Source: Chloroflexota bacterium
Lineage (GTDB): Bacteria > Chloroflexota > Anaerolineae > Aggregatilineales > Aggregatilineaceae
Assembly (NCBI GenBank): GCA_012729765.1
Contig: JAAYCM010000013.1
Span: forward strand, 1-60,052
Length of the DNA stretch: 60,052 nucleotides
Direction of reading: 5' to 3'
Under the pieces are notes generated by a model. That model saw nothing but the letters and a program-made list of their open reading frames with translations. It did no database searches and had not been told where the DNA came from. How positions within the stretch are numbered: position 1 is the stretch's first letter; every line of letters begins with the position of its first letter. This document shows, one piece after another, positions 1-8,066 of this stretch. The translations under genes and the position numbers were made by a program.

Positions 1-1088
1 CCGTCGGGATGATCGATGCGCAGGCTGTTGATCTGGCCTGCGGCCAGCAGCCGCATCGGCAGGGTGTGCACTTCCTCGAAGACTTCGGGCAGCTCGACAT
101 GGATCGCGGCCATGTCGTTGATGTCGAAAAACCGCCGGTAGTTGATCTCGTCGGTCGCCACGCGCCAGAACGCCGGGCGGTAGGGCTGCTGTTTGAGCAG
201 CATTTCCAGCGTATCGAAGCTGGCCGGATCGCCGGGCGTGCCGTTCAGGGTCGTGATCGTCGCCTCGATGGCGTCGTGGATGGCCGGGCTGGCCTCGACC
301 AGCGCCGCAATCCGCCGCTTGATGATCTCCTTCTCGCGGTTGCGCTCGGCGACCCGCTGGGGATCGGTTTCGGTATAGGGTGGCAGGTAGCTCAGCGCGG
401 TCAGGATGCTTTGCAGCTCCTGGACGTGCTCGTCATCCGCGCCCAGGCTCTCGATCAGGTCCTCGACACTCGCGCTCAGGATCAGGCTGTAGCTGTCGGG
501 TGTGACCGGGAGCTTCATCTCCCAGTAGGCGATGATGAATGTGCCGTCTTCGTAGGCCAATTTCAGCTTGCCGCTTTCGAGCACGGCCCCGTATTGATCT
601 TCCAGCACGGGCAGCAGCACCCGGTTTGCCAGCTCCGGTTTGACCGGGTGCCAGTCGATATCGAAGAAGGGGGCATAGATCGAGCTGGGGCCGTTTTCCA
701 GCACATCGATCCACCAGCGGTTGCAGCGCTGCCCCACGCCCATATGGTTGGGCACGATGTCCAGCATCAGGCCCATGCCGTGATCGTGCAGAGTGGCAAC
801 CAGCGCCTCGAAGTCTTCTTCGCTGCCCAGGTTGTCGTTTAGCTGGGTGTAGTCGCAGATGTCGTAGCCGTGCGTGCTGCCCTGCCGCGCCTTGAAGATG
901 GGTGACAGGTAGCAGTCGCTGATGCCCAGCGCGTGCAGATAGGGCACGATGCGCTGCGCGTCGCGGAAGTTGAACGCCTCGTTCATTTGCAGCCGGTATG
1001 TCGCGCCGGGAATCCGCCGCCGGGCGACCGCCTCACGGGCGATCTGATCGACGAGCAATTCGAGCGCGGAAGAATCAACGTTCGTCAT
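1..1088 (-). CDS. treY: Malto-oligosyltrehalose synthase (partial, cut by left edge)
   Basis: TreY isomerises the reducing-end alpha-1,4 bond of maltodextrins to an alpha,alpha-1,1 bond, so that TreZ can release trehalose in the cytoplasm. The reverse-strand reading gives the family N-terminus (ATYRLQMNEAFNF, YLSPIFKARQGSTHGYD), the DIVPNHMG beta-strand motif, the TreY-specific NYRRFFDINDMAAIHVE segment, and RIDHPDG at the window edge, which carries the expected GH13 nucleophile Asp. About 362 residues are inside the window; the rest of the barrel and the C-terminus lie beyond base 1. The ATG at 1088 is preceded by GAGAGGG at a rather long spacing. It lies 49 bp downstream of treZ in the same direction, so glgX-treZ-treY is probably one operon. 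Family assignment is confident. Confidence 0.93.
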   Translation of the reverse strand, partial: MTNVDSSALELLVDQIAREAVARRRIPGATYRLQMNEAFNFRDAQRIVPYLHALGISDCYLSPIFKARQGSTHGYDICDYTQLNDNLGSEEDFEALVATLHDHGMGLMLDIVPNHMGVGQRCNRWWIDVLENGPSSIYAPFFDIDWHPVKPELANRVLLPVLEDQYGAVLESGKLKLAYEDGTFIIAYWEMKLPVTPDSYSLILSASVEDLIESLGADDEHVQELQSILTALSYLPPYTETDPQRVAERNREKEIIKRRIAALVEASPAIHDAIEATITTLNGTPGDPASFDTLEMLLKQQPYRPAFWRVATDEINYRRFFDINDMAAIHVELPEVFEEVHTLPMRLLAAGQINSLRIDHPD

Positions 1089-1137
1089 GGTACTTGTTTC
1101 CCTCTCGGCTCAGGCTGGCAGCCGCCGCGTGAGCCTG

Positions 1138-3000
1138 TCAAGGCAAATGGTTTCGGGTATATACCACCAGCGACCGGGGCGCGAGCTGCAGCCGGGAGTC
1201 GCTGTCTTCCTCGATCCGGTCCGGCGCCTGACCACCCGGTGATTGATCGTCCGGGGACCAGGGTGCATCGGTCGAATCAAGCAGCTTGCGCCAGGCCACG
1301 CCAGGGACCGGCGGCGCGAGCGTCTGCGGCTGCTCGCTGAAATTGAACACGGCAAACACGGCGTCCGGCCCGTGCCAGCGGTGCAGATAGAGCACCTGCT
1401 GCCGGTCGTAGCCGACGACCTCGAGCTGTTCCTTGCTCAACTGGCGCAAGGCCGGGTGAGTCCGGCGCAGGCGGATCAACTCGGTGTAGAACGCAAGCAG
1501 CCGCGCATGGTGCCCCTGCTGGCGCAGGCCGTGATCCAGCTTCGAGCGCTGGAAGGTGTCCGGGTCCTGCGGGTCGGGCGCTTCGCCCTGCCACTGAAAA
1601 TCGGCGAACTCCGCGCGGCGGCCCTGGCGCACCGCTTCGGCCAGATCGGGATCGGTGTGGCTGGTGAAGTAGAGGAACGGGGCCGGCTCGCCGTATTCCT
1701 CGCCCATGAACAGCAGCGGCACATAGGGCGAGAGCAGCACGACCCCGGCGGCCAGCTTGAGCGTCTTGAACGAGACCAGCTGACTCAGACGTTCGCCCAG
1801 CATCCGGTTGCCGACCTGATCGTGATTCTGGGTGCAGACCACGAAGTGTCTGGCGGGCAGGTCTGGCCTAAACGAGCCGTGCCGCCGCTGCCGGAAGGGG
1901 GAATACTCACCGGCGTAGACGAACCCCTGGCGCAGCGCCTTCGCTGCCTGCGCAAACTGGCCGAAGTCCTGATAGTAGCCGTAGGTTTCGCCGGTGAAGA
2001 GCGTGTGCAGGACATGGTGTAGATCGTCGCTCCACTGCGCGTCTAGCCCATAGCCGCCCAGTTCCGGCGGGCGCAGCAGGCGGTCGTCGCTGCGGTCGTT
2101 CTCCGCGATCAGATAGACCTGGCGGTTGAGCCGGTTGGCGTGGGCGTGCACGCTCTGAGCCAGCTCTTCGAGGAAAGGCAGCGCCGAAAAGTCGAGATAG
2201 GCGTGGGTCGCGTCGAGCCGCAGCCCGTCGATGTGAAACTCGGTGATCCACATCAGCGCGTTTTCCAGAAAGAAATGCCGCACCTCGTCGCTGTGCGGCC
2301 CGTCCAGGTTGACGGCGGCACCCCAGGGCGTATGATAGCGATCGGTGAAGTAGGGGCCATAGGCGTGCAGATAGTTGCCCTCGGCCCCCAGGTGGTTGTA
2401 AACCACATCCAGCACGACCGCCAGCCCCCGCTGATGGCAGGCGTTTACCAGCCGCTTGAGGCCATCCGGCCCGCCGTAGGAATTCTGCGTGGCATAGAGG
2501 CCTACCCCGTCGTAGCCCCAGTTGCGCTCGCCGGGGAACTGCGCGACCGGCATCAGCTCGATGACGGTCACGCCCAGGTCTTTCAGCGCGTCCAGGTGCG
2601 GGATGATCGCGTCGAATGTGCCTTCCGGCGTGAAGGTCCCGACGTGCAGCTCGTAGATGATATAGGCTTCCAGCGGGATGCCGTGCCAGCCGGTATCATC
2701 CCAGGCAAACACACGCTCGATCACCTGCGACGGGCCGTGTGGGCCTTCCGGCTGATAGCGCGAGGCCGGGTCGGGGCGGTCTTCGCTATCAAGCCGGAAA
2801 TAGTAGGTGCTGCCGGGTGAGACGTTCTCCAGCTCTAACGTGTAGTAGCCCTCGCGTTCCGGCTCCATCGCCAGCACGTGATCCTGCGGTGTGAGCAGGT
2901 GCAGTGCCACCGCTTCAGCATCCGGCGCCCAGACGCGAAAGCGACACTGGCCGTCCTCAGTCAGGACCGCGCCGAGTGTGGGTTCCCAGATTGGATCCAT
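1138..3000 (-). CDS. treZ: Malto-oligosyltrehalose trehalohydrolase
   Basis: TreZ (GH13) hydrolyses the alpha-1,4 bond next to the trehalosyl end made by TreY and releases free trehalose. The 620-residue protein has the usual length and order: an N-terminal beta-sandwich (about 1-100, GAVLTEDGQCRFRVWAPDA), a GH13 barrel with ELMPVAQFPGERNWGYD (148-164) and DVVYNHLG (198-205), nucleophile Asp263 in GLRLDATHAYLD, acid/base Glu300 in YLIAEND, and Asp394 in TQNHDQVGN, then a C-terminal beta domain. The ATG at 3000 has AGAGG six bases upstream. It follows glgX by 11 bp, which implies co-transcription. Together with GlgX and TreY it forms the glycogen-to-trehalose route. Confidence 0.95.
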   Translation of the reverse strand: MDPIWEPTLGAVLTEDGQCRFRVWAPDAEAVALHLLTPQDHVLAMEPEREGYYTLELENVSPGSTYYFRLDSEDRPDPASRYQPEGPHGPSQVIERVFAWDDTGWHGIPLEAYIIYELHVGTFTPEGTFDAIIPHLDALKDLGVTVIELMPVAQFPGERNWGYDGVGLYATQNSYGGPDGLKRLVNACHQRGLAVVLDVVYNHLGAEGNYLHAYGPYFTDRYHTPWGAAVNLDGPHSDEVRHFFLENALMWITEFHIDGLRLDATHAYLDFSALPFLEELAQSVHAHANRLNRQVYLIAENDRSDDRLLRPPELGGYGLDAQWSDDLHHVLHTLFTGETYGYYQDFGQFAQAAKALRQGFVYAGEYSPFRQRRHGSFRPDLPARHFVVCTQNHDQVGNRMLGERLSQLVSFKTLKLAAGVVLLSPYVPLLFMGEEYGEPAPFLYFTSHTDPDLAEAVRQGRRAEFADFQWQGEAPDPQDPDTFQRSKLDHGLRQQGHHARLLAFYTELIRLRRTHPALRQLSKEQLEVVGYDRQQVLYLHRWHGPDAVFAVFNFSEQPQTLAPPVPGVAWRKLLDSTDAPWSPDDQSPGGQAPDRIEEDSDSRLQLAPRSLVVYTRNHLP

Positions 3001-3011
3001 GTTGGCCTCTC

Positions 3012-5159
3012 TTACTTGCCAACCAGCACCAGCACCGAGCGCGACTTGAGCGAGAAAGAGGCCTGATTATCGAGCGGCGGCTCGTGACCCGGCTCGTAGA
3101 TCGTGTTGTGCGGATCGCCGGTGTAGGCGAAGAGGTGCCAGCGCTGGCCTTCCGGCAGCGGCGGCAGCTCGTAGCTGCGATTTTGCCAGTGCATATTCAT
3201 GGCGACGTAGATGTGATCGTCATCGGCCAGGCCGCCCTTGGCATATTCACCGCACAACATGAACGCCAGCCGGTGGCTCTTGGCTGACCAGTTCGGCTTG
3301 TTGACGCGCACGCCGTGCCAGGAGATATCGCCGCAGCCTACATTGTTATAGTCCTCGTGGCGCAGAAAGTAACCGTTGCGCAGGACCGGATGCGCGCGGC
3401 GGAAGGCGATGAATTTGCGCACGAACTCCAGGATGCTGCGGTTCTGATCGAGCAGCCGCCAGTTGAGCCAGCTAATCTCGGTATCCTGGCAGTAGGCGTT
3501 GTTGTTGCCGCACTGCGTGCGCCCGGCCTCGTCGCCCATCAGAATCATAGGCACACCCTGGCTGACCAGCAGCATCGCAATCGCGTTCTGGACCTGGCGG
3601 CGGCGCAGATCGTTGATCTCCGGATCGTCGGTCGGGCCTTCCCAGCCGCAGTTCCAACTGTAGTTGGCGTTGGTGCCGCTGTCGCCCGGTTCGAAGTTGG
3701 CCTCATTGTGCTTGTCGTTATACGACACCAGATCCATCAGGGTGAAGCCATCGTGCGCGGTGATGAAGTTGATCGTCGCGATTGGTCCGCGGCCCGGATA
3801 GAGATCGGGCGAGCCGAGCAGCGCCTGGGCCAGCGCGCCGACCTGCTCCGCATCGCCCTTGAGGAAGCGGCGCAGCGTGTCACGATAGCGCCCGTTCCAC
3901 TCCGCCCAGCGCCCATAGGCCGGAAAACTGCCCTGATGATAGAGACCGTCGGCGTCCCAGGGTTCCGCGATTAGCTTGGTGCCGCCCAGGATCGGGTCGA
4001 AGGCCAGCTCGCGCAGCAGAGGCGGGTCAGGCAGCGGCATCCCATTCACGTCGCGGGTCATGATCGAGGCCAGGTCGAAGCGGAAGCCATCGACGTGATA
4101 CTCCGACACCCAATAGCGCAGGCAGTCAAGGATCATGCGGCGCACGGTGGGATGATTGCAGTTGAAGGTGTTGCCGGTCCCGCTGAAGTTATAGTAGTAC
4201 CCTTCCGGCGTGAGGATATAGTACATCTGGTTGTCGATGCCCTTGAACGAGATCGTCGGGCCTTTCTCGTTGCCTTCGGCGGTGTGGTTGAAAACCACGT
4301 CGAGGATGACCTCGATCCCGCTGGCGTGCAGGTCTTTGATCAGCGCCTTCAACTCGTTGACCTCACCGCCCGGCTCGCTGGTCGCCGCGTAGCCCGCCTT
4401 GGGCGCGAAAAACGCGATGGGACTGTAGCCCCAGTAATTCAGCAGCATCTCGCCGGTTTCGGGATTGACCCGCGAATGCTCAAACTCGTCAAACTCGAAG
4501 ACCGGCATCAACTCCACCGCGTTCACGCCCAGCCACTTGAGGTAGGGAATCTTCTCACGCACGGCGTCATACGTGCCAGGATAGCGCACGCCGGCAGTCG
4601 GGTGCTTGGTGAAGCCGCGCACGTGCATCTCATAGATGATCAGGTCTTCGATCGGCGTTTCGAGCGGGCGGTCGAGGCCCCAGTCGAAGTCCCCGACCGG
4701 AATCTGGGCGCGATGCTGGTAGATGTTGCCCGGATTGAGTGTGTCGCCCCACACGGCCCGCCCGCCAATGGCCTTGGCATACGGATCGAGCAGGATGGTT
4801 TCGGGGTTGAAGCGGTGGCCTGCCTCAGGGGCAAAAGGGCCGTCCAGGCGGAAGCCGTACTCGATATTGTTGTAGTCGAGATCGAGAACAACGATCGCCC
4901 ACACATCCCCGATACGGTAACTCTCCGGGATCGGGATTTCGACGAATGGCTTCGGTTCATCATACCTGAACAGCACCAGGGTGCACGCGGTGGAATAGCG
5001 CGAATAGATCGAGAAATTGACGCCGCCCGTCACAAGACTCGCGCCAAAGGGCAGAGCGTTGCCGGGCCGGAAGCCGAAGCCTTCGTGATGATGCGTCGGC
5101 TGCAATGTATGCGGACCTTCAATACGGTGTGTATAGGGGGGCATGAGCGATGGATCCAT
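3012..5159 (-). CDS. glgX: Glycogen debranching enzyme (isoamylase type)
   Basis: This GH13_11 enzyme (GlgX/TreX) hydrolyses alpha-1,6 branches of glycogen or limit dextrin in the cytoplasm, giving linear malto-oligosaccharides for TreY/TreZ. The 715-residue protein has an N-terminal CBM48-like domain (GNALPFGASLVTGGVNFSIYSR, about 33-54), a barrel with ILDVVFNHTAEG (285-296), nucleophile Asp362 in DGFRFDLAS, acid/base Glu399 in LIAEPWDA, Asp470 in FITAHDGFTL, and the isoamylase-like GTGNTFNCNHP stretch (326-336). The ATG at 5159 has GAGGT eight bases upstream; an in-frame ATG at 5144 is less well supported. It is first gene of the glgX-treZ-treY run. A terminator-like hairpin sits upstream on the same strand. 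Confidence 0.95.
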   Translation of the reverse strand: MDPSLMPPYTHRIEGPHTLQPTHHHEGFGFRPGNALPFGASLVTGGVNFSIYSRYSTACTLVLFRYDEPKPFVEIPIPESYRIGDVWAIVVLDLDYNNIEYGFRLDGPFAPEAGHRFNPETILLDPYAKAIGGRAVWGDTLNPGNIYQHRAQIPVGDFDWGLDRPLETPIEDLIIYEMHVRGFTKHPTAGVRYPGTYDAVREKIPYLKWLGVNAVELMPVFEFDEFEHSRVNPETGEMLLNYWGYSPIAFFAPKAGYAATSEPGGEVNELKALIKDLHASGIEVILDVVFNHTAEGNEKGPTISFKGIDNQMYYILTPEGYYYNFSGTGNTFNCNHPTVRRMILDCLRYWVSEYHVDGFRFDLASIMTRDVNGMPLPDPPLLRELAFDPILGGTKLIAEPWDADGLYHQGSFPAYGRWAEWNGRYRDTLRRFLKGDAEQVGALAQALLGSPDLYPGRGPIATINFITAHDGFTLMDLVSYNDKHNEANFEPGDSGTNANYSWNCGWEGPTDDPEINDLRRRQVQNAIAMLLVSQGVPMILMGDEAGRTQCGNNNAYCQDTEISWLNWRLLDQNRSILEFVRKFIAFRRAHPVLRNGYFLRHEDYNNVGCGDISWHGVRVNKPNWSAKSHRLAFMLCGEYAKGGLADDDHIYVAMNMHWQNRSYELPPLPEGQRWHLFAYTGDPHNTIYEPGHEPPLDNQASFSLKSRSVLVLVGK

Positions 5160-5277
5160 ACTGCTATACCTCGATTACTTTGGCTCAAGATCAAGGCACG
5201 TCTCGCTCCCAGGCGACTGCTTGACTACCTGGGTTGGGCGAGACGCGCGATCCACGTCATCAACATGCAGCATCAGT

Positions 5278-5304
5278 AAAAGGAACCGGGGCGTTCGACC
5301 CCGG
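5278..5304 (-). terminator. Terminator-like hairpin upstream of glgX (possible attenuator)
   Basis: On the minus strand a perfect 6-bp stem (CCGGGG / CCCCGG, 7-base loop) is followed directly by TTCCTTTT, the form of a weak intrinsic terminator. It ends about 120 bases before the glgX start and points toward glgX. It could stop antisense transcription coming from the kinase region or attenuate the glgX leader. The loop contains TTCGA and looks like a tRNA T-arm, but no tRNA is built around it. Confidence 0.4.
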
Positions 5305-5458
5305 CAGGTTGTCCAGTTGGAGTAGGTCTGGCATTGCGAACTGAATAGAGTGATAACATATCGCGGGCCAGGGTGCCAAAGCGCTAGGTTATAAAACCGC
5401 ACATCCGTTCGCTGTCCAATTGACCGCCGGTTGCGATTGTGGGCATGCCTGATTCTGG

Positions 5459-5487
5459 TTGACTCCTGCTCAGGAGTCGCATACTGT
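5459..5487 (+). promoter_or_regulatory. Sigma70-like promoter with palindromic operator in the spacer
   Basis: TTGACT at 5459-5464 and TACTGT at 5482-5487 are separated by 17 bases, a good sigma70-type spacing, and lie about 65 bases before the kinase ATG. A perfect inverted repeat, GACTCCTG-CT-CAGGAGTC (5461-5478), overlaps the -35 end and fills the spacer, where a repressor would block RNA polymerase. The binding protein is unknown; the downstream NarL-type regulator is one candidate. Confidence 0.5.
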
Positions 5488-5552
5488 TAAGTTGTGCAGC
5501 CATCAAAGCTCACGACCGGCGCTCAGTGGGGAACAGGGGAATGGGAGCAGCC

Positions 5553-7259
5553 ATGAGCGACCAGGACTGGCAAACAAGCTATGCATGTTTTCAGGAGCGA
5601 GCCGCCGAGCTGCAGGCCCAGCTGGATGCCCTGCCGTCTCAGGAGCGGCTTAAGCTCGACGGGGCAGCGCGCGAGTTGTCGGCGGCAGGGCACGATCTGG
5701 CCCGATCTTACCAGCAACTCAGCCAGCAGCACGCCATCGCCGGCGAGCCGGACGCGTTCCGCAAGCTGTTTGAGCGGGTTTCATTTGGGCTGCTGCTGCT
5801 CGGTCCAGACCTGCGCTTTCTGCATGTCAATCAGCGGTTCTGCGATATGCTGGGCTACACGCACGAGGAACTGCTGAGCCATACCTTCAACGATGTGACG
5901 TATCCCCCAGACCGCGAGATTACGCGTAATGCCTATCGCCAGGTTTTGAGCGGCAAGCTCGACCAGATTGAGCTTGAAAAACGCTATGTGCACCGCAACG
6001 GTGCCATCGTCTGGGGGCAAATGTCCTTGCTGGCTGCGCGCGCCCCCGATGGTACGCTGCGCTACATCCTGTCCGAGATCCAGGATATCACCGTGCGCAA
6101 ACAGATCGAAGCCGCCGAGCGCGAACAGCGCGTCCTGGCAGCGGCCCTGCAAGATACCGCCATTGCGCTTACCAGCACGCTCGACCTCTCGGAAGTGCTC
6201 GACCGCATCCTGGAAAATGTGGGCCATGTGGTTCCGCACGACACCGCCGACATTTTTTTCATCGAGGACGACGCCGCCTATATCGTGCGCAGCCGGGGCT
6301 ATGGCCAAAAGCTCCAGGAAAGGCTGGCCGGGCAGCGGTTTGAGCTGAGCACAACACCATCGTTGCAGCACATGCTTGAAACCGGCCAGTCCGTGATCAT
6401 CGAGGATACCCAGGCCTATGAGGGCTGGATTTTTGTGCCCGGCCTGGAACGGCTGCGCTCGGTGGTCAGCATGCCGCTGTGGTTGCAGCAGAATATGATC
6501 GGCTTCCTGAATCTGAACAGCATGTCGCCGCGCTTCTTCACCCAGCGTGACGTCGCACGCCTGATGCCGTTTGCGTCCCAGGCGGCGATTGCGATCCATA
6601 ACGCGCGGTCCTATGAGCAGGTGCAGGCCTTAGCGGCCATCGAAGAACGGCAGCGGCTCGCGCGCGATTTGCATGATGCGGTCAGCCAGTCATTGTTCTC
6701 AGCCAGCATCATTGCCGAGTCGCTGCCGCGCCTGTGGAAGCGCGATCCGGCACGGGCAGTGCAAAACCTCGAAGAGTTGGCGCATCTCAACCGCAGCGCC
6801 CTGGCCGAGATGCGCATGCTGCTGCTGGAACTGCGCCCGACCCAGCTCCTGAAAATGAACCTGCCCGACCAACTGCGCCAGCTTGTCCAGGCGCTGCAAG
6901 GCCGCAAGCGGATCGAGTTCGACCTGCTACTGGACGACCAGCGCCTGCTGCCGGTCGATGTGCAGATCGTTTTCTATCGCATCGCGCAGGAGGCGTTGAA
7001 CAACGTCTCGAAGCATTCGAACGCACGGCATGTCACACTGCACTACCGCAGCGGGCCGGATGGGGCAGAGCTGCTGGTCGCGGATGATGGCGGCGGTTTC
7101 GATTTGGCACGGGTACACAGCGGCCTGGGTCTGGACTCGATGCGCGAGCGTGCCGAGTCGATTGGCGCAACGCTGATAGTCGAGAGCGCGCCGGGCTTGG
7201 GAACACGGATCAAAGTGGCATGGATATCACCGGCTGCCGCTGCCGATCCGTTGGAATAA
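5553..7259 (+). CDS. PAS-GAF sensor histidine kinase, NarL/DesK type
   Basis: This is a soluble two-component sensor that autophosphorylates on His and passes the phosphate to a NarL-type regulator. The order is an N-terminal helical region (about 1-65), a PAS domain (70-185, LLGPDLRFLHVNQRFCDMLGY, ending in the PAC-like ILSEIQDIT), a GAF domain (about 205-360), a HisKA_3 dimerisation domain with phospho-acceptor His374 in RLARDLHDAVSQS, and a HATPase with EALNNVSKHSNA and GGGFD and GLGLDSMRERA motifs. No membrane segment is visible, so the signal is probably cytoplasmic. The ATG at 5553 has GGGAG five bases upstream; in-frame starts at 5541 (ATG) and 5526 (GTG) are possible. The next gene on the strand, 137 bp away, encodes the likely partner regulator. 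Confidence 0.9.
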   Translation: MSDQDWQTSYACFQERAAELQAQLDALPSQERLKLDGAARELSAAGHDLARSYQQLSQQHAIAGEPDAFRKLFERVSFGLLLLGPDLRFLHVNQRFCDMLGYTHEELLSHTFNDVTYPPDREITRNAYRQVLSGKLDQIELEKRYVHRNGAIVWGQMSLLAARAPDGTLRYILSEIQDITVRKQIEAAEREQRVLAAALQDTAIALTSTLDLSEVLDRILENVGHVVPHDTADIFFIEDDAAYIVRSRGYGQKLQERLAGQRFELSTTPSLQHMLETGQSVIIEDTQAYEGWIFVPGLERLRSVVSMPLWLQQNMIGFLNLNSMSPRFFTQRDVARLMPFASQAAIAIHNARSYEQVQALAAIEERQRLARDLHDAVSQSLFSASIIAESLPRLWKRDPARAVQNLEELAHLNRSALAEMRMLLLELRPTQLLKMNLPDQLRQLVQALQGRKRIEFDLLLDDQRLLPVDVQIVFYRIAQEALNNVSKHSNARHVTLHYRSGPDGAELLVADDGGGFDLARVHSGLGLDSMRERAESIGATLIVESAPGLGTRIKVAWISPAAAADPLE

Positions 7260-7396
7260 GTGCCGGTTCCGCAGCTATAATCCCCCAGGATAACTAGTCT
7301 TATATCCACCACTGGGCCGATGTTTTCAAATCTCAAATCGATTATTCTTTTTATGCAGGAGTTCAACGCAACTTACTTGACAAGGTGAGGCTAGCG

Positions 7397-8047
7397 ATGC
7401 TTCAGACTGAGCCTATCCGTGTTGTGATCGCGGATGATCACGACGTTTTACGCAGTGGTTTGGCAATGTTTCTTGATACCTACGATGACCTGCAACTGGT
7501 CGGGCAAGCTTCCACCGGGGCGCAGGCGGTAGACCTGTGCCTGGAGCTTCAGCCGGATGTCGTGCTGATGGACCTGCGCATGCCCGATCTGGACGGGGTA
7601 ACAGCGACGTACATTCTACGTCAAAAGTGCCCTGGCATTCGTGTGGTTGCGTTAACCAGCTATCAGGACGAGGAACTGGTCCAGGCGGCGGTGCAGGCCG
7701 GGGCGACCAGCTACGTGCTGAAAAACGTCTCGACCGAGGAACTGGCCCAGATCATCCGCGATGCCTATCACGGCAAATCGACCCTCTCACCGGAAGCCAC
7801 CCAGGCTTTAATCCGGCTGGCGAAGCGCACGCCCCACTCAAACTATGGCCTGACCGAGCGCGAGCACGAGGTCCTGGCGCTGATGATCAAGGGTATGAGC
7901 AACGGCGAGATCGCGGATCGGCTCACCATCAGCCGGTTTACAGTCAAAAAACATGTGAGCAATATTCTCGCCAAGCTCAGTGTCTCTAGCCGCACCGAAG
8001 CTGTCGCTATGGCGATTCAAAATAAGCTGGTGGACGTCAGCGGTTAG
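7397..8047 (+). CDS. NarL/LuxR-family response regulator
   Basis: A 216-residue DNA-binding response regulator. The receiver (1-125) has the acidic pair in IADDH, phospho-acceptor Asp59 in VVLMDLRMPD, the Thr/Ser position in VVALTSY, and Lys109 in YVLKN. A LuxR-type HTH fills about 150-212 (LTEREHEVLALMIKGMSNGEIADRL, then TVKKHVSNILAKL). The ATG at 7397 has AGGTGAGG six bases upstream and is preferred over the in-frame GTG at 7385. It follows the NarL-type kinase in the same direction, so the two should form one phosphorelay. Targets cannot be read from the sequence. Its 3' end lies 19 bp from the end of the convergent alpha-glucosidase gene. Confidence 0.93.
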   Translation: MLQTEPIRVVIADDHDVLRSGLAMFLDTYDDLQLVGQASTGAQAVDLCLELQPDVVLMDLRMPDLDGVTATYILRQKCPGIRVVALTSYQDEELVQAAVQAGATSYVLKNVSTEELAQIIRDAYHGKSTLSPEATQALIRLAKRTPHSNYGLTEREHEVLALMIKGMSNGEIADRLTISRFTVKKHVSNILAKLSVSSRTEAVAMAIQNKLVDVSG

Positions 8048-8066
8048 CGGACACGCCCGCACGGAA

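Noticed and set aside
5286..5304. Sequence resembling a tRNA T-arm (stem with TTCGA in the loop).
   Set aside because: No acceptor, D or anticodon stems can be formed with the flanking sequence, and the stem-loop is better explained as a terminator-like hairpin.
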